Part shown: positions 8,357-19,269 of the stretch, one piece after another
Numbering within the stretch: position 1 is the stretch's first letter
Layout: every line of letters begins with the position of its first letter
NCBI GenBank assembly: GCA_024397995.1
Contig: CP073746.1
Coordinates: 1,922,001 to 1,986,000, forward strand
Direction of reading: 5' to 3'
DNA: 64,000 nt
Source: a bacterium SCSIO 12827
Lineage (GTDB): Bacteria; Pseudomonadota; Alphaproteobacteria; Rhodospirillales; Casp-alpha2
Position numbers and translations under genes: made by a program
The notes under the pieces: generated by a model
What the model saw: only the letters and a program-made list of their open reading frames with translations
Databases searched by the model: none
Told to the model about the DNA's origin: nothing

Positions 8357-9529
8357 TCACGCCGGACCCGTGCCGCGGTAACGCACCGCCGCCACGGCCT
8401 GGGCAGCGATCCCTTCACCTCGGCCGGTGAAGCCGAGACGTTCCGTCGTGGTCGCCTTGATATTGACCCGGTCTCCGGCGATGCCGAGGATCTCCGCAAC
8501 CCGCGCGGCCATCGCGGCACGGTGCGGGCCGACCTTGGGCGCTTCGCAGATGATCGTCACATCAACGTTGACGATCATCGCCCCCCGGTCGCGGACCAGG
8601 GCGGCGGCATGCGCCAGGAAAATATCCGATTCCGCCCCCCGCCATTGCGGGTCCGTCGGCGGGAAGTGCTGACCGATGTCGCCTTCGCCGATGGCGCCCA
8701 GAATGGCGTCGGTCAGGGCATGCAGCCCGACATCGGCATCGGAATGACCTTTGAGCTTTTGCTTGTAGGGAACGTCGATGCCGCATAACCGCACGGCGTC
8801 GCCGGCCTCGAACTGATGGACGTCGAAGCCGAATCCGGTTCGCGTTTCACCGCCGTTCATCATCTCTTCGGCGCGCATCAGGTCGCCCTCCGTCGTGATC
8901 TTGAAATTATCCGCATCACCCGCAACCAGGGCGACTGCCAGGCCCGCGGCCTCGGCCACGGCGGCATCGTCGGTCAGGCTTTGCCCCTTGGCAGTGCCGT
9001 GGGCCGCCAGGATATCGGCAAAACGGAACCCCTGGGGCGTCTGCACCCGGTACAGCCCGGTGCGGTCCACGGTCTCCGCAACCCGGTCGTCCGTGCCGCG
9101 TTTCAGGGCATCGGCCACGGCCAGGGCAGGGACCGCGCCGGGCGTGCTCTCCAGCGCGGCGACGACATCTGAAATCACGCGGGCAGATACGAAGGGCCGG
9201 GCCGCATCATGGATCAATACCAGGTCAGGAACCCCACCAGAGGTCAGACCGGCCGCGAATTCCAGGCCATTGCGCACGGAATCCTGCCGCTCGGCGCCGC
9301 CCGCCGTATGACCGGCGATGTCCAGCCCCTGGGCGGCGGCCTCGAACATCTCACGATCATCGGGATGGATGACGCCGATCACCCGGGTCACGGCGGGATG
9401 GGCCGCAAAGGCGCGCAAGGCATGGCGCAGCACAGGCTCCCCGGCAAGGGTTCGGTACTGCTTGGGCAGGGGGCCGCCGAAACGATGGCCGCGCCCCGCG
9501 CCGACGATGATGGCCGTGCAATTCGCCAT
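8357..9529 (-). CDS. ispDF: Bifunctional IspD/IspF isoprenoid enzyme
   Basis: A 390-residue fusion. I chose the ATG at 9529 (MANCTAIIVGAGRG), which has GGAA upstream, over a TTG eight codons earlier. Residues 1 to about 225 are the IspD nucleotidyltransferase (IIVGAGRGHRFGG...PKQY, with HDAARPFV). From about residue 230 the IspF domain starts with GFDVHQF (Asp-x-His zinc ligands) and continues through GHSDADVGLHALTDAILGA and ATTTERLGFTGRGEGIAAQA. The fusion catalyses two non-consecutive steps of the MEP pathway, CDP-ME formation and MEcPP cyclisation. Such IspDF fusions are common in alphaproteobacteria. Confidence 0.96.
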   Translation of the reverse strand: MANCTAIIVGAGRGHRFGGPLPKQYRTLAGEPVLRHALRAFAAHPAVTRVIGVIHPDDREMFEAAAQGLDIAGHTAGGAERQDSVRNGLEFAAGLTSGGVPDLVLIHDAARPFVSARVISDVVAALESTPGAVPALAVADALKRGTDDRVAETVDRTGLYRVQTPQGFRFADILAAHGTAKGQSLTDDAAVAEAAGLAVALVAGDADNFKITTEGDLMRAEEMMNGGETRTGFGFDVHQFEAGDAVRLCGIDVPYKQKLKGHSDADVGLHALTDAILGAIGEGDIGQHFPPTDPQWRGAESDIFLAHAAALVRDRGAMIVNVDVTIICEAPKVGPHRAAMAARVAEILGIAGDRVNIKATTTERLGFTGRGEGIAAQAVAAVRYRGTGPA

Positions 9530-9710
9530 AGGTTCCGGTGTCGCCTTGATCAACGCAGAAAGGGAAGGGATATCAGGCGCGGAACATACTGAACAAACGG
9601 GGATTTTGCCAATAGGCCATGTCGCCCAGAGGTAATGCGCAAGCGCCCCTTGTCAAACCGGGCCTGTAGCGCGATGTTCTAGCCGCCCGTTGTAATGAAA
9701 GACTGAACAA

Positions 9711-10526
9711 ATGGCCGCCGACTCCGTTCTCAACATTGCCGCCCTGGTCGCCCTGCTGCCGGCGCTGCTCGCCGCCTGGAAGGGCGCGGCGGAACAGCCC
9801 CAGGCGCGATTTTGGATGCTGCTTGCCGTGGCCGTGGTCGGGCCCGTGGCTTGGACCGTGGCCGCCGCCTCGGCGGTCGCCGATTGGCGCACGGACCTTT
9901 CATTCTCGCTTTGGGTATCGGTCAGCGCCAGTATGGCCCTGTTCGCCGCCGCGGCCGTGTTCGACCGCGACGTTGCACGCCTGTCGCCCTTATTTCTCGC
10001 GCTGATGACGCTGCTGGCCGTTCTTGCCATGCTCAGCCACGGCACGACCAATGTATCTCCCATGACCATGGCGCCCGGGGACGGCGGTTGGTTGTGGTTC
10101 CATATCGGTGTGTCCATCGCGACCTATGCGCTGCTGACCGTGGCCGCCGCGGCCTCTCTCGCGGCCTTGCTGCAGGAACGCGCCTTGAAGCGCAAGACGC
10201 CCCTGAAACGCCCCCAAGGCCTGCCCTCGGTGCTGGATTGCGAAGGGGTGGTGCTGCGCTTCCTGTGGCTATCGGCGGCGGTCCTCGCACTCGGCATGGC
10301 CACCGGAACGGCCATCAACCTGACTCATGACGTGTCCATTCTGCATCTCGACCACAAGACCGTGTTCGCCCTGGCCGCCTTCGCGGTGATCTGCGCGCTG
10401 CTGTACGCGCATCAGAAAACCGGCGCCCGCGGCCGGCAGGTCGCTCGCCTGGTTTTACTGGCCTACTTGTTCGTGACCCTGGCCTATCCGGGGGTCAAAT
10501 TCGTGACCAGCGTGCTCTTGGCATAA
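9711..10526 (+). CDS. CcsA/YpjD-type inner-membrane protein
   Basis: A 271-residue protein with about eight hydrophobic segments. A WLWFHIGVSIATYALLTVAAAASL segment (about residues 125-148) and a late LHLDHKTVFALAAFAVICALLYAHQ segment carry the conserved histidines expected in the cytochrome c assembly (CcsA/CcmC) superfamily, here of the YpjD subgroup. Members handle haem at the inner membrane, but YpjD proteins lack a proven function. It lies between divergently oriented ispDF and downstream dusB. The 181 bases upstream probably hold both divergent promoters. Confidence 0.82.
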   Translation: MAADSVLNIAALVALLPALLAAWKGAAEQPQARFWMLLAVAVVGPVAWTVAAASAVADWRTDLSFSLWVSVSASMALFAAAAVFDRDVARLSPLFLALMTLLAVLAMLSHGTTNVSPMTMAPGDGGWLWFHIGVSIATYALLTVAAAASLAALLQERALKRKTPLKRPQGLPSVLDCEGVVLRFLWLSAAVLALGMATGTAINLTHDVSILHLDHKTVFALAAFAVICALLYAHQKTGARGRQVARLVLLAYLFVTLAYPGVKFVTSVLLA

Positions 10527-10609
10527 AATTTATGCGGCTTTCCCTCGCATTTAGTTGAATTCTTGCCGTTTCTGCCCAATAAATGGGCACGCAAAATGGG
10601 ATACCCAAC

Positions 10610-11596
10610 ATGTCTATGAAGATTGGTGGGGTCGAGATTTCCGACCCGGTTGTTTTAGCGCCCATGTCCGGCGTCACCGACATGCCGTTCCGCCGCTTGG
10701 TCAAGAGCTGCGGCGTCGGCCTTGTCGTGTCGGAAATGATCGCCAGCCGGGCGATGATCCATGCCGCCAAGAAGACCATGAAGATGGCGACCCATTGCGC
10801 CGAGGAGCACCCCATGTCGGTGCAGTTGGCCGGCTGCGAGCCCGAGGTCGTGGCCGAGGCCGCGCGCCTGAACGAGGCCCGTGGTGCCGCGCTGATCGAC
10901 ATCAACATGGGCTGCCCCGTGAAAAAGGTCGTGAACGGCGATGCCGGCTCCGCCCTGATGCGCGACGTCGAACACGCGACCAAGATCCTCGATGCCGTGG
11001 TCAAGGCCGTCGCCATCCCCGTGACCCTGAAGATGCGCATGGGCTGGGACCACGATAGCCTGAACGCACCGATCCTCGCCCGCGCGGCCCAGGACGTGGG
11101 TATCAAGGCTGTCGCCGTGCACGGCCGCACGCGCTGTCAATTCTACAAAGGCAGCGCCGACTGGAAATTCATTCAAAACGTCAAGGACGCGGTCGATATC
11201 CCTGTTTTTGCAAACGGAGACATCCTGACCCTCGACGACGCCAAGCGCTGCATGGAAGAATCCGGAGCCGATGGCCTGTTGATCGGGCGCGGTACTTATG
11301 GCCGGCCCTGGTTCCCGGCCCAGGTCATTCATTTCCTGAAGACCGGCGAACGGCTGCCCGATCCCACGATCGGCGCTCAATACGAGATGCTGCGCCGGCA
11401 TTACGAGGACATCCTCAGCCACTACGGCGTCCACGCGGGCGTCAAGATCGCGCGCAAGCACATCGGCTGGTATTCCAAGGGCCTGCCCGGATCGGCGGAA
11501 TTTCGCGCCGATATCATGGGCCAGGAAGATCCGGATGTCGTGCGCCACAAGCTGGCCGCGTTCTACGGCCCGCAGATGGAAAGGGCCGCGGCGTGA
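10610..11596 (+). CDS. dusB: tRNA-dihydrouridine synthase DusB
   Basis: A 328-residue flavoenzyme when started at the ATG at 10610 ([24 protein letters not shown]); an in-frame start nine codons earlier adds nothing conserved. The active-site Cys is in [10 protein letters not shown], the FMN-binding parts include [13 protein letters not shown] and IPVFANGDI, and GRGTYGRPW is typical near the end. It reduces uridines in the D-loop of tRNA. In alphaproteobacteria dusB directly precedes ntrBC, as here; its TGA overlaps the ntrB start region, and the pair is probably co-transcribed. Confidence 0.95.
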   Translation: MSMKIGGVEISDPVVLAPMSGVTDMPFRRLVKSCGVGLVVSEMIASRAMIHAAKKTMKMATHCAEEHPMSVQLAGCEPEVVAEAARLNEARGAALIDINMGCPVKKVVNGDAGSALMRDVEHATKILDAVVKAVAIPVTLKMRMGWDHDSLNAPILARAAQDVGIKAVAVHGRTRCQFYKGSADWKFIQNVKDAVDIPVFANGDILTLDDAKRCMEESGADGLLIGRGTYGRPWFPAQVIHFLKTGERLPDPTIGAQYEMLRRHYEDILSHYGVHAGVKIARKHIGWYSKGLPGSAEFRADIMGQEDPDVVRHKLAAFYGPQMERAAA

Positions 11597-12726
11597 TGGA
11601 AACCACCATCACTCGGGTCCGTGCCGGCGGGCGCGCCCATTCGCCTGCGGATTCCGCGACCATCCTGGACCTTCTACCGGCCCCCGTGGTGACGCTCGAT
11701 GCCGAAGACCGCATCACCATGGTCAATGCGGCGGCGGAGAATTTCTTCAGTGCCAGTGCTTCCCATTTGATCGACCGCCCGCTGTCCAATTTCGTGCCGC
11801 CCGATTCACCCTTACACGGGCTGATCACCCAGGTGCGGCGGGCCAATGCCCAGGTCTCGGAACACGAACTTGCCATCGAAAGCCCGCGCGTCGGTCGCCA
11901 TTTCCTCAGCGTGCAGGCGACGCCGCTGCCGGATTCACCCGGCTTCATCGTGCTGATGATGTTCGACCGTGGCATCACGGAAATGATCGACCGTCAGATG
12001 ACCCACCGGGGGGCGGCGCGCTCCATCACCTCCATGGCCGCCGTGCTGGCCCATGAGGTGCGCAATCCACTGTCCGGCATCCGGGGTGCTGCGCAGCTTC
12101 TCGAACAGAACGCCTCCGACGAGGATCGGCCGCTCGCCGAATTGATCCGCCAGGAAGCCGACCGCATCTCGACCCTGATCGGGCGCATGGAAATCTTCAC
12201 CGATTACGGCCCGTTCGAGCGCAAGCCCGTGAACATCCACAAGGTCCTGGACCGGGTGCAACGCCTGGCGGAAACCGGGTTCGGCGCCAACATCCGGTTT
12301 CGCGCCGATTTCGACCCGTCACTGCCGCCGGTGCCGGGCGACCACGATCAGCTGGTGCAGATTTTCCTCAATCTGGTCAAGAACGCCTGCGACGCCTGTC
12401 CCGAAGTCGGCGGCGAAATCAACCTGCGCACCTCCTATCAGCATGGTGTGCGGTTTGCGCTGTCGGGCCGCAAAGACAAGGTCGCGTTGCCCTTGAAGGT
12501 TTCCATCATCGATAACGGCCCCGGCATTCCCGACGACCTGACGTCCAACCTGTTCGATCCCTTCGTGACGTCGAAACCGAACGGCACCGGCCTGGGGCTC
12601 GCCCTGGTTGCCAAGCTGGTCGGCGATCACGGCGGCGTGGTCGAATGCGAAAGCCGCCCGGGTCGGACCGAATTCCGGGTCATGCTGCCGTTCTACGAAG
12701 ACACTGATCCGGGAGAATTGAAATGA
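11596..12726 (+). CDS. ntrB: Nitrogen-regulation sensor kinase NtrB
   Basis: A 376-residue soluble histidine kinase. A GTG at 11593 and an ATG at 11596 both fit; both overlap the dusB stop. Residues about 20-125 form a PAS domain, and the H-box [21 protein letters not shown] carries the phosphorylated His at about residue 153. The ATPase domain shows NLVKNACDA (N-box), DNGPGIP (G1) and GTGLGLALV (G2). There are no membrane segments, as expected for NtrB, which is controlled by PII proteins in the cytoplasm. It phosphorylates NtrC, whose gene overlaps this one by four bases. Confidence 0.97.
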   Translation: METTITRVRAGGRAHSPADSATILDLLPAPVVTLDAEDRITMVNAAAENFFSASASHLIDRPLSNFVPPDSPLHGLITQVRRANAQVSEHELAIESPRVGRHFLSVQATPLPDSPGFIVLMMFDRGITEMIDRQMTHRGAARSITSMAAVLAHEVRNPLSGIRGAAQLLEQNASDEDRPLAELIRQEADRISTLIGRMEIFTDYGPFERKPVNIHKVLDRVQRLAETGFGANIRFRADFDPSLPPVPGDHDQLVQIFLNLVKNACDACPEVGGEINLRTSYQHGVRFALSGRKDKVALPLKVSIIDNGPGIPDDLTSNLFDPFVTSKPNGTGLGLALVAKLVGDHGGVVECESRPGRTEFRVMLPFYEDTDPGELK

Positions 12727-14156
12727 GCGGCCGCACCGTTCTTGTCGCCGACGACGACGCGGCGATCCGCACCGTGGTCGCGCAGGCGCTCGGCCGCGCC
12801 GGACTGGACGTCAAGACGACGGGTCAGGCCTCGACATTGTGGGATTGGGTATCGGCGGGTGAGGGCGATATCGTCATTACCGACGTCATCATGCCTGATG
12901 AAAACGGCCTGGACCTGATCCCCCGCATCAAGGGAATCCGCCCCGAACTGCGCATCGTCGTGATGAGCGCACAGAACACCATCTTGACGGCGGTCAAAGC
13001 CGCCGAAAGCGGGGCCTTCGAATACCTGCCGAAGCCGTTCGACATCAACGAATTGGTCTCCATCGTGCGCCGCGGGCTGGAAGCACCGCCCGAGCAGCCG
13101 GGCCTGAGCCCCGAGCACGCCGGCGTGGAAAAGCTGCCGCTGGTCGGCCGCTCGCCGGCCATGCAGGAAATCTACCGTACCCTGGCGCGCCTGATCTCGA
13201 CCGACCTGACCGTGTTGATCACCGGTGAATCGGGCACCGGTAAGGAACTGGCCGCGCGGGTGCTGCACGATTACGGCAAGCGCAAGCGGGGGCCGTTCGT
13301 TGCCGTAAACATGGCGGCAATTCCGCGCGAATTGATCGAAAGCGAACTGTTCGGCCATGAGAAGGGGGCCTTCACGGGGGCCACCATGCGCTCGTCCGGC
13401 CGCTTCGAGCAGGCCGAGGGCGGCACCCTATTCCTCGACGAAATCGGCGATATGCCGCTGGAGGCACAGACGCGCCTGCTGCGCGTGCTGCAGGAAGGGG
13501 AATACACCTCCGTCGGCGGCCGGGTGACGCGCAAGACCGACGTCCGCATCGTCGCCGCCACTCATCAGGACCTGAACCAACTGACCCGCCAGGGCCGCTT
13601 CCGCGAGGATTTGTTCTACCGCCTCAATGTCGTGCCGCTGCGCCTGCCGCCGCTGCGCGAACGGCTTGAGGACATCCCTGAACTGGTCAAAACCTTCCTT
13701 GCCAAGGCAGCGGGCGAGGGACTGCCATGGAAGATCATCGAGGGCAAAGCCACGGAACGCCTGATGGCCTACAACTGGCCGGGCAACGTGCGCGAACTGG
13801 AAAACCTGATTCATCGCCTGGCCGCCCTCTATTCCGAAGAAACCATTTCCGAGCAGGCAATTTCAGCGGAGCTCGCCGATCGCGGCCGCAGCGGCGACCC
13901 GGGTGCCAACCGGGGCCTGTCACAAGTCGTCGAAGAACGTCTGGAAGCCTATTTCGGCGCCCATGCGGGGGCACTGCCGGCGGCGGGTCTGTACGACCGC
14001 GTGCTGCGTGAAATCGAACGGCCGCTGATCCTGCTGACTCTGCGGGCCACCCGCGGCAATCAGGTCAAGGCGGCCGAGGTTCTGGGTCTCAACCGCAATA
14101 CCCTGCGCAAGAAGATCCGCGATCTCGACATTTCGGTGGTGCGGGGCCAGAAATGA
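12723..14156 (+). CDS. ntrC: Nitrogen-regulation response regulator NtrC
   Basis: A 477-residue sigma-54 activator. The receiver domain has DDD at residues 10-12 and phospho-acceptor Asp54 (VITDVIMP). The AAA+ domain has GESGTGKE at 168-175, an intact GAFTGA loop at 215-220 for contact with sigma-54, and DEIGDMP. A Fis-type helix-turn-helix closes the protein ([21 protein letters not shown]). It activates nitrogen-assimilation genes when NtrB phosphorylates it. It overlaps ntrB and ntrY by four bases on each side, so the region is a tightly coupled operon. Confidence 0.97.
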   Translation: MSGRTVLVADDDAAIRTVVAQALGRAGLDVKTTGQASTLWDWVSAGEGDIVITDVIMPDENGLDLIPRIKGIRPELRIVVMSAQNTILTAVKAAESGAFEYLPKPFDINELVSIVRRGLEAPPEQPGLSPEHAGVEKLPLVGRSPAMQEIYRTLARLISTDLTVLITGESGTGKELAARVLHDYGKRKRGPFVAVNMAAIPRELIESELFGHEKGAFTGATMRSSGRFEQAEGGTLFLDEIGDMPLEAQTRLLRVLQEGEYTSVGGRVTRKTDVRIVAATHQDLNQLTRQGRFREDLFYRLNVVPLRLPPLRERLEDIPELVKTFLAKAAGEGLPWKIIEGKATERLMAYNWPGNVRELENLIHRLAALYSEETISEQAISAELADRGRSGDPGANRGLSQVVEERLEAYFGAHAGALPAAGLYDRVLREIERPLILLTLRATRGNQVKAAEVLGLNRNTLRKKIRDLDISVVRGQK

Positions 14157-16450
14157 ACCCGCCGGCCACGCCCGGACAAGGCCCCATCGGCAGCCTTTGG
14201 GCGCTGATCGGCCTACGCGGGGCGAGCGCTAAGCGGCTTCTTGCCTACGGGCTTGCGGCGGCGGCGGTCGTGTCCTGCGTGGCCACGGCTTTCATGTTGG
14301 TGTTCCGCCCGGCCCAGACCCAGAACATCGAAACCATCGTCGCCATGATTTATCTGGATGGCGCGATCCTGCTATTGCTCGGCATGGTCGTCGGCCAGCG
14401 TCTGTTCTCGATCTGGCTTGACCGGCGGCGCGGGCAGGCCGGCTCGGGCCTGCATGTGCGCATGGTGACCCTGTTCGCCCTGGTCGCCACGGCACCGGCC
14501 ATTCTGGTCGCCGTGATGTCGGCGACCTTCCTGCATTACGGCGTACAGGCCTGGTTCAACGAACGGGTCTCGACGGCGCTTGAACAGTCCATGGGGGTGG
14601 CCAGCGCCTACCTGAAGGAACACCGGGAAAATTTCGGCACGGACATCCTGGCCGTGGCCAACGACCTGAACATCAATTCCGGCATTCTCACGCGCGAACC
14701 CTGGCGGCTTGAACCGCTCCTGACCTTCCACACACGGTCGCGCGGGTTCACCGAGGCGGTCATGGTCGACGGCACGGGGAAGGTCATCGCGCAATCCGAA
14801 TTTTCCCGTCCGCGTGAGACCGAGCAGCTCACCCCAGAGCTTTTCCAACAAGCGCAGGCCGGCAAGATCACCCTGATCCCGCTCGACGAACAGGACCGCA
14901 TCCGCGCCATCTACAAGCTAAACCGCTTCGTCGACGCCTATCTGGTGCTTGAACGGTTCGTGAACCCGGATGTGCTCAACCATATCGACACCATTCAGAA
15001 CGCGGTGCGTGAATACCAGCGCCTGCAGCGCGAACGGGGCGGCTTGCAGGTCAGCTTCATTCTGATTTTCACCGTGGTTTCCGTGCTGTTGCTGTTGGCT
15101 GCCGTGTGGACCGGCCTGACGGTCGCAACACAATTGGCAGAGCCGGTTTCGAGCCTGATCTATGCCGCCGAACGCATCCGCGACGGTGATCTGACGACGA
15201 CTGTCGATATTCCCGACGCCGACGATGAACTGGCGTCCCTGTCGCGCGCCTTCAACCGCATGACGGCACAGATCCGCGGTCAACAGGAAGGCCTGATTTC
15301 GGCCAACCGGGAATTGGACGAACGGCGCCGATTCACGGAAACGGTGCTGGCCGGTGTGTCGGCGGGCGTGGTCGGCCTGGACAAGGATGGGCGCATCAAT
15401 CTGCCCAACCGGTCGGCCTCAGTCCTCGTCGGTGAAGACTTGATGCGGGCCAAGGGGCGGTTGCTGGTCGATCTGGTGCCGGAATTCTCCCCCCTGTGGT
15501 CAGAAGCCAAGCGCCGGCCCGACCGGCAGCAGCGCTCCGAGGTCAAACTTGCCCGCGATGGTAGCGAACGTACCCTGTTGGTCCGTATCGCCGCCGAACG
15601 CCTGGCTGGCCAGTTGCTGGGCTTCGTCGTCACCTTCGATGATGTGACTGAACTCTTGTCGGCGCAGCGCGCCGCCGCCTGGGCCGACGTGGCGCGACGC
15701 ATCGCCCACGAGATCAAGAACCCGCTGACGCCCATCCAATTGTCTGCCGAACGCTTGAAGCGCAAATACCAGGGCGAAGTCACCTCGGACCCGGAAACCT
15801 TCACCACCTGCACGGATACAATCATCCGGCAGGTCGAGGACATCGGCCGCATGGTCGACGAATTCTCGTCCTTCGCGCGTATGCCGCAACCCTCCATCGG
15901 GCGCGAGAACCTGTCAAACCTGATTCGCGAAGTCGTCATTCTGGAGCGCTCACGCACGGAAGACATCACGCTCGACCTCACCTTGCCGGACGGCGACATG
16001 ATGCTGCGTTGTGATCGGCGCCAGGTGTCGCGCGCCCTCACCAACATCCTGAAGAACGCAGCGGAAAGCGTTGAAAGCCGTATTCTTCAGGACGAGACCG
16101 ATGGTGGCGAGAGCGAACCCGGCCGAATTTCCATCACGGTAACCGACAGCCGCGGCCAAGACGGCGGCGACGAAAGCGTTGCCGTGACCGTTGAGGACAA
16201 CGGCATCGGCCTGCCCGAAGCCGGGCGCGAACGGTTGACCGAACCTTACGTGACGACGCGCAGCAAGGGCACGGGCCTGGGACTGGCCATTGTCCGCAAG
16301 ATCATGGAAGATCATCAAGGTGACCTGCGCCTCGAGGATCGCCCCGGCGGCGGGGCGCGGATCAGTCTGGTGTTTCGGGACTTGGATGAAACCGCCAACG
16401 ACGGCGACAAAGATCCCATGAAGGTCGCGACCGGCCTGGGATTGGGGTAG
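14153..16450 (+). CDS. ntrY: Membrane sensor kinase NtrY
   Basis: A 765-residue protein with several N-terminal membrane segments (around residues 25-50, 62-82 and 98-125), an extracytoplasmic stretch and another segment near 295-325. A HAMP domain ([20 protein letters not shown]), a PAS domain and a kinase core follow, with H-box [24 protein letters not shown] and ATP-binding motifs [16 protein letters not shown] and GTGLGLAIV. NtrY is the sensor partner of NtrX and acts in nitrogen and redox regulation in alphaproteobacteria. The start overlaps the ntrC stop (ATGA), giving the common ntrBC-ntrYX arrangement. Confidence 0.97.
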   Translation: MNPPATPGQGPIGSLWALIGLRGASAKRLLAYGLAAAAVVSCVATAFMLVFRPAQTQNIETIVAMIYLDGAILLLLGMVVGQRLFSIWLDRRRGQAGSGLHVRMVTLFALVATAPAILVAVMSATFLHYGVQAWFNERVSTALEQSMGVASAYLKEHRENFGTDILAVANDLNINSGILTREPWRLEPLLTFHTRSRGFTEAVMVDGTGKVIAQSEFSRPRETEQLTPELFQQAQAGKITLIPLDEQDRIRAIYKLNRFVDAYLVLERFVNPDVLNHIDTIQNAVREYQRLQRERGGLQVSFILIFTVVSVLLLLAAVWTGLTVATQLAEPVSSLIYAAERIRDGDLTTTVDIPDADDELASLSRAFNRMTAQIRGQQEGLISANRELDERRRFTETVLAGVSAGVVGLDKDGRINLPNRSASVLVGEDLMRAKGRLLVDLVPEFSPLWSEAKRRPDRQQRSEVKLARDGSERTLLVRIAAERLAGQLLGFVVTFDDVTELLSAQRAAAWADVARRIAHEIKNPLTPIQLSAERLKRKYQGEVTSDPETFTTCTDTIIRQVEDIGRMVDEFSSFARMPQPSIGRENLSNLIREVVILERSRTEDITLDLTLPDGDMMLRCDRRQVSRALTNILKNAAESVESRILQDETDGGESEPGRISITVTDSRGQDGGDESVAVTVEDNGIGLPEAGRERLTEPYVTTRSKGTGLGLAIVRKIMEDHQGDLRLEDRPGGGARISLVFRDLDETANDGDKDPMKVATGLGLG

Positions 16451-16457
16451 GGCTGTC

Positions 16458-17846
16458 ATGGCACAAGATATTCTTATCGTCGACGACGAAGCCGACATTC
16501 GAACCCTCACGGCGGGGATTCTCGAAGACGAGGGCTACGAAACCCGCGAAGCGGCGGACAGCCAGGGAGCCCTTGAAGCCCTGTCGGCGCGGCAGCCGAG
16601 CCTGGTGCTGCTCGACATTTGGCTTCAGGGCAGTGAACTGGACGGCCTGCAGATTCTCAAGCAGATCAAGCAGAACCACCCGGAAATCCCGGTTTTAATG
16701 ATGAGCGGTCACGGCACCGTGGAAACCGCCGTCACGGCCATCAAGGATGGCGCCTACGACTTCATCGAAAAGCCGTTCAAGGCCGACCGCCTGCTGCTCA
16801 ACGTGCGGCGCGCGGTTGAGGCGGCGCGTCTGCGCTCGGAGAACGAGGAACTGAGACTGCGCGCCGGCTCGTCCCTCGACCTGATCGGCACGTCATCGGC
16901 AATGCGCGAAATCCAGCAGGTCATCGACCGCGCGGCGCCGTCCAACAGCCGAATCCTGATCTTCGGGCCAAGCGGCAGCGGCAAGGAAATCGTGGCGCGC
17001 AACATCCATGCGCGTTCCAACCGTGCCGACGGCCCCTTCGTCATCGTCAACTGCGCCACCATGGCGCCGGACCGGGTTGAAATGGAGCTGTTCGGCACCG
17101 AAGGTGACGGCGGTTCGCGGCGCATCGGCACGTTCGAACGCGCCCACGGCGGCACCCTGGTGCTCGACGAGGTCTCGGACATGCCGCTGGAAACCCAAGG
17201 CAAGATCGTGCGCGTTCTGCAGGAACAGAATTTCGTGCGGGTCGGCGGCTCCACCCGGGTGCAGGTCAACGTGCGCGTGATCTCGTCGACCACCCGCGAT
17301 CTGCAGGCGGAAGTCGCCGCCGGGCGGTTCCGTGAGGATCTGTTTTACCGTCTCAACGTGGTGCCCCTGACGATGCCGGCGCTGGCCAACCGGCGCGAGG
17401 ACATCCGCGACCTGACCGACCATTTCATGCGCCAGGCCGCCGACGCCACCGGTCAGCAGCCCCGCCGCCTGGGCGAGGATGCCTTGGCGGCATTGCAGAG
17501 TTACGCATGGCCGGGTAACGTCCGCGAACTTCGCAACGTGATCGAACGGGTGCTGATCCTGGCCCCCGGCGACAACGACACGGTTCTGGGGGCCAGCATG
17601 CTGCCAACGGAGTTTCTCGACGGAATAAAACGCAGCACCATCGGCAGTGACGAAGGCTATCTGGCCAAGCCGCTGCGCGACGCGCGGGAAGATTTCGAAC
17701 GTGAATACCTGAATGCCCAGATGTCGCGGTTCAACGGCAATATTTCGCGCACCGCACAATTCGTGGGCATGGAGCGCTCGGCCCTGCACCGCAAGCTCAA
17801 ATCCCTCGGCCTGACGGACGAGGACCGCGACCGCGGGTCGTCATGA
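16458..17846 (+). CDS. ntrX: Response regulator NtrX
   Basis: A 462-residue protein. The receiver carries Asp53 in LVLLDIWLQGSELDG, and the AAA+ domain has GPSGSGKEIVARNIH and VLDEVSDMP. The sigma-54-contacting GAFTGA sequence is absent: the corresponding loop reads FGTEGDGGSRRIGTFERA. This loss is usual for alphaproteobacterial NtrX, which is therefore thought to act without the normal sigma-54 contact. A Fis-type HTH (NISRTAQFVGMERSALHRKLKSLGL) ends the protein. It starts seven bases behind ntrY. Confidence 0.95.
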   Translation: MAQDILIVDDEADIRTLTAGILEDEGYETREAADSQGALEALSARQPSLVLLDIWLQGSELDGLQILKQIKQNHPEIPVLMMSGHGTVETAVTAIKDGAYDFIEKPFKADRLLLNVRRAVEAARLRSENEELRLRAGSSLDLIGTSSAMREIQQVIDRAAPSNSRILIFGPSGSGKEIVARNIHARSNRADGPFVIVNCATMAPDRVEMELFGTEGDGGSRRIGTFERAHGGTLVLDEVSDMPLETQGKIVRVLQEQNFVRVGGSTRVQVNVRVISSTTRDLQAEVAAGRFREDLFYRLNVVPLTMPALANRREDIRDLTDHFMRQAADATGQQPRRLGEDALAALQSYAWPGNVRELRNVIERVLILAPGDNDTVLGASMLPTEFLDGIKRSTIGSDEGYLAKPLRDAREDFEREYLNAQMSRFNGNISRTAQFVGMERSALHRKLKSLGLTDEDRDRGSS

Positions 17847-17889
17847 CCACTTCCCACACAACCGCCGCATCCAAAGAAGGGCGCCCGGC

Positions 17890-19266
17890 ATGAAGATCAT
17901 CGTTTGCGGCGCCGGCCAGGTCGGCGTCAACATCGCCCGCCAATTGGCGTTGGAAAACCACGACGTAACCATCGTCGACCAAGCACCGGACCTGGTGCGC
18001 CGGGTATCCGACACCCTGGACGCTCAGGCAGTGGTGGGCCATGCCTCCCATCCGGACGTGTTGGAGCGCGCCGGCATCGCCGACGCCGACATGCTGATCG
18101 CCGTGACGCTGACCGACGAGATCAACATGGTCGCCTGTCAGGTCGCCCATTCCCTGTTCGACGTGCCGACCAAGATCGCCCGCATCCGCCAGAAAAGTTA
18201 TCTCGACCCCATGTGGGCCAACCTGTTCTCGCGCGATAACCTTCCCATTGACGTCATCATTTCGCCGGAGATGGAAGTCGCGCGCGCCGTGGCACGGCGC
18301 CTGCGCATTCCCGGTGCCATGGACATGATTCCCCTGGCCGACGGGGCGGTGACACTGCTCGGCGTGCGCTGCACCGAGGAATGCCCGCTGCTGAACACGC
18401 CGTTGAAACAGCTGACCCAGCTGTTCCCTGACCTTAACATCGTCGTTGTCGGCCTGGTCCGCGACGGCAACGCCATCGTACCCAAGGCCGATGACCAGAT
18501 GGCCCCCGGCGACGAGGTCTATTTCGTGGTCGACACCGCGCAGATCAGCCGTGCCATGACCGCCTTCGGCTATGACGCCGGCGAGGCGCGGCGCCTGCTG
18601 ATCATCGGCGGCGGTAACATCGGTCTGGTCCTGGCGCAGGAGATCGAGCGCGAATATCCCTGGGTCAAAGCCAAGATCATTGAGCACAACAAGGAGCGCG
18701 CCGAATACATTTCCGGCCAGTTGGAAAGCACGGTCGTACTGAACGGCGACGCGCGCGACATCGAAATCCTGGAAGAAGCCAACATCCGCGGCACCGACAC
18801 GGTGGTCGCCGTCACCAACGACGACGAAAGCAATATCCTGGCCTCGCTTCTGGCCAAGAAGTTCGGCTGCGAACGCACGGTGACCCTGGTCAACACCTCG
18901 ATCTACGAGCAGCTGATCGGATCCCTCGGCATCGACGTGGTGGTCAGCCCACGCAACATCACGGTCTCGACCATCCTGCAGCATGTACGGCGCGGGCGCA
19001 TTCACTCGGTCCACGCGGTTCGCGAGGGCCTGGGCGAACTGATCGAGGCCGAGGCTCTGGAAACTTCGGACCTTGCCGGCAAGACGCTGAAGGAAATCCA
19101 ACTACCGACAGGAGTCGTCGTCGGCGCCATCGTGCGTGACGGCAAGATGCTATTCCCGCGCGGCACGACCACGGTCGAGGCCGGCGACCGCGTGATCCTG
19201 TTCTCGGCACCGGAATCCATCCGCAAGGTCGAAAACATGTTCGCCGTGCAACTTGAATATTTCTAA
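17890..19266 (+). CDS. trkA: Trk potassium-uptake regulatory protein TrkA
   Basis: A 458-residue cytoplasmic protein with two tandem RCK units. The first NAD-binding motif is VCGAGQVGVNIARQLA near residue 4, and the second is IIGGGNIGLVLAQEIE near residue 236. Each is followed by a smaller RCK_C subdomain; the second ends with PTGVVVGAIVRDGKMLFPRGTTTVEAGDRVILFS. TrkA gates the TrkH/TrkG potassium channel on the inner membrane. No trkH is in the window. Its place after ntrX is typical of Rhodospirillales and Rhizobiales. Confidence 0.96.
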   Translation: MKIIVCGAGQVGVNIARQLALENHDVTIVDQAPDLVRRVSDTLDAQAVVGHASHPDVLERAGIADADMLIAVTLTDEINMVACQVAHSLFDVPTKIARIRQKSYLDPMWANLFSRDNLPIDVIISPEMEVARAVARRLRIPGAMDMIPLADGAVTLLGVRCTEECPLLNTPLKQLTQLFPDLNIVVVGLVRDGNAIVPKADDQMAPGDEVYFVVDTAQISRAMTAFGYDAGEARRLLIIGGGNIGLVLAQEIEREYPWVKAKIIEHNKERAEYISGQLESTVVLNGDARDIEILEEANIRGTDTVVAVTNDDESNILASLLAKKFGCERTVTLVNTSIYEQLIGSLGIDVVVSPRNITVSTILQHVRRGRIHSVHAVREGLGELIEAEALETSDLAGKTLKEIQLPTGVVVGAIVRDGKMLFPRGTTTVEAGDRVILFSAPESIRKVENMFAVQLEYF

Positions 19267-19269
19267 GCA

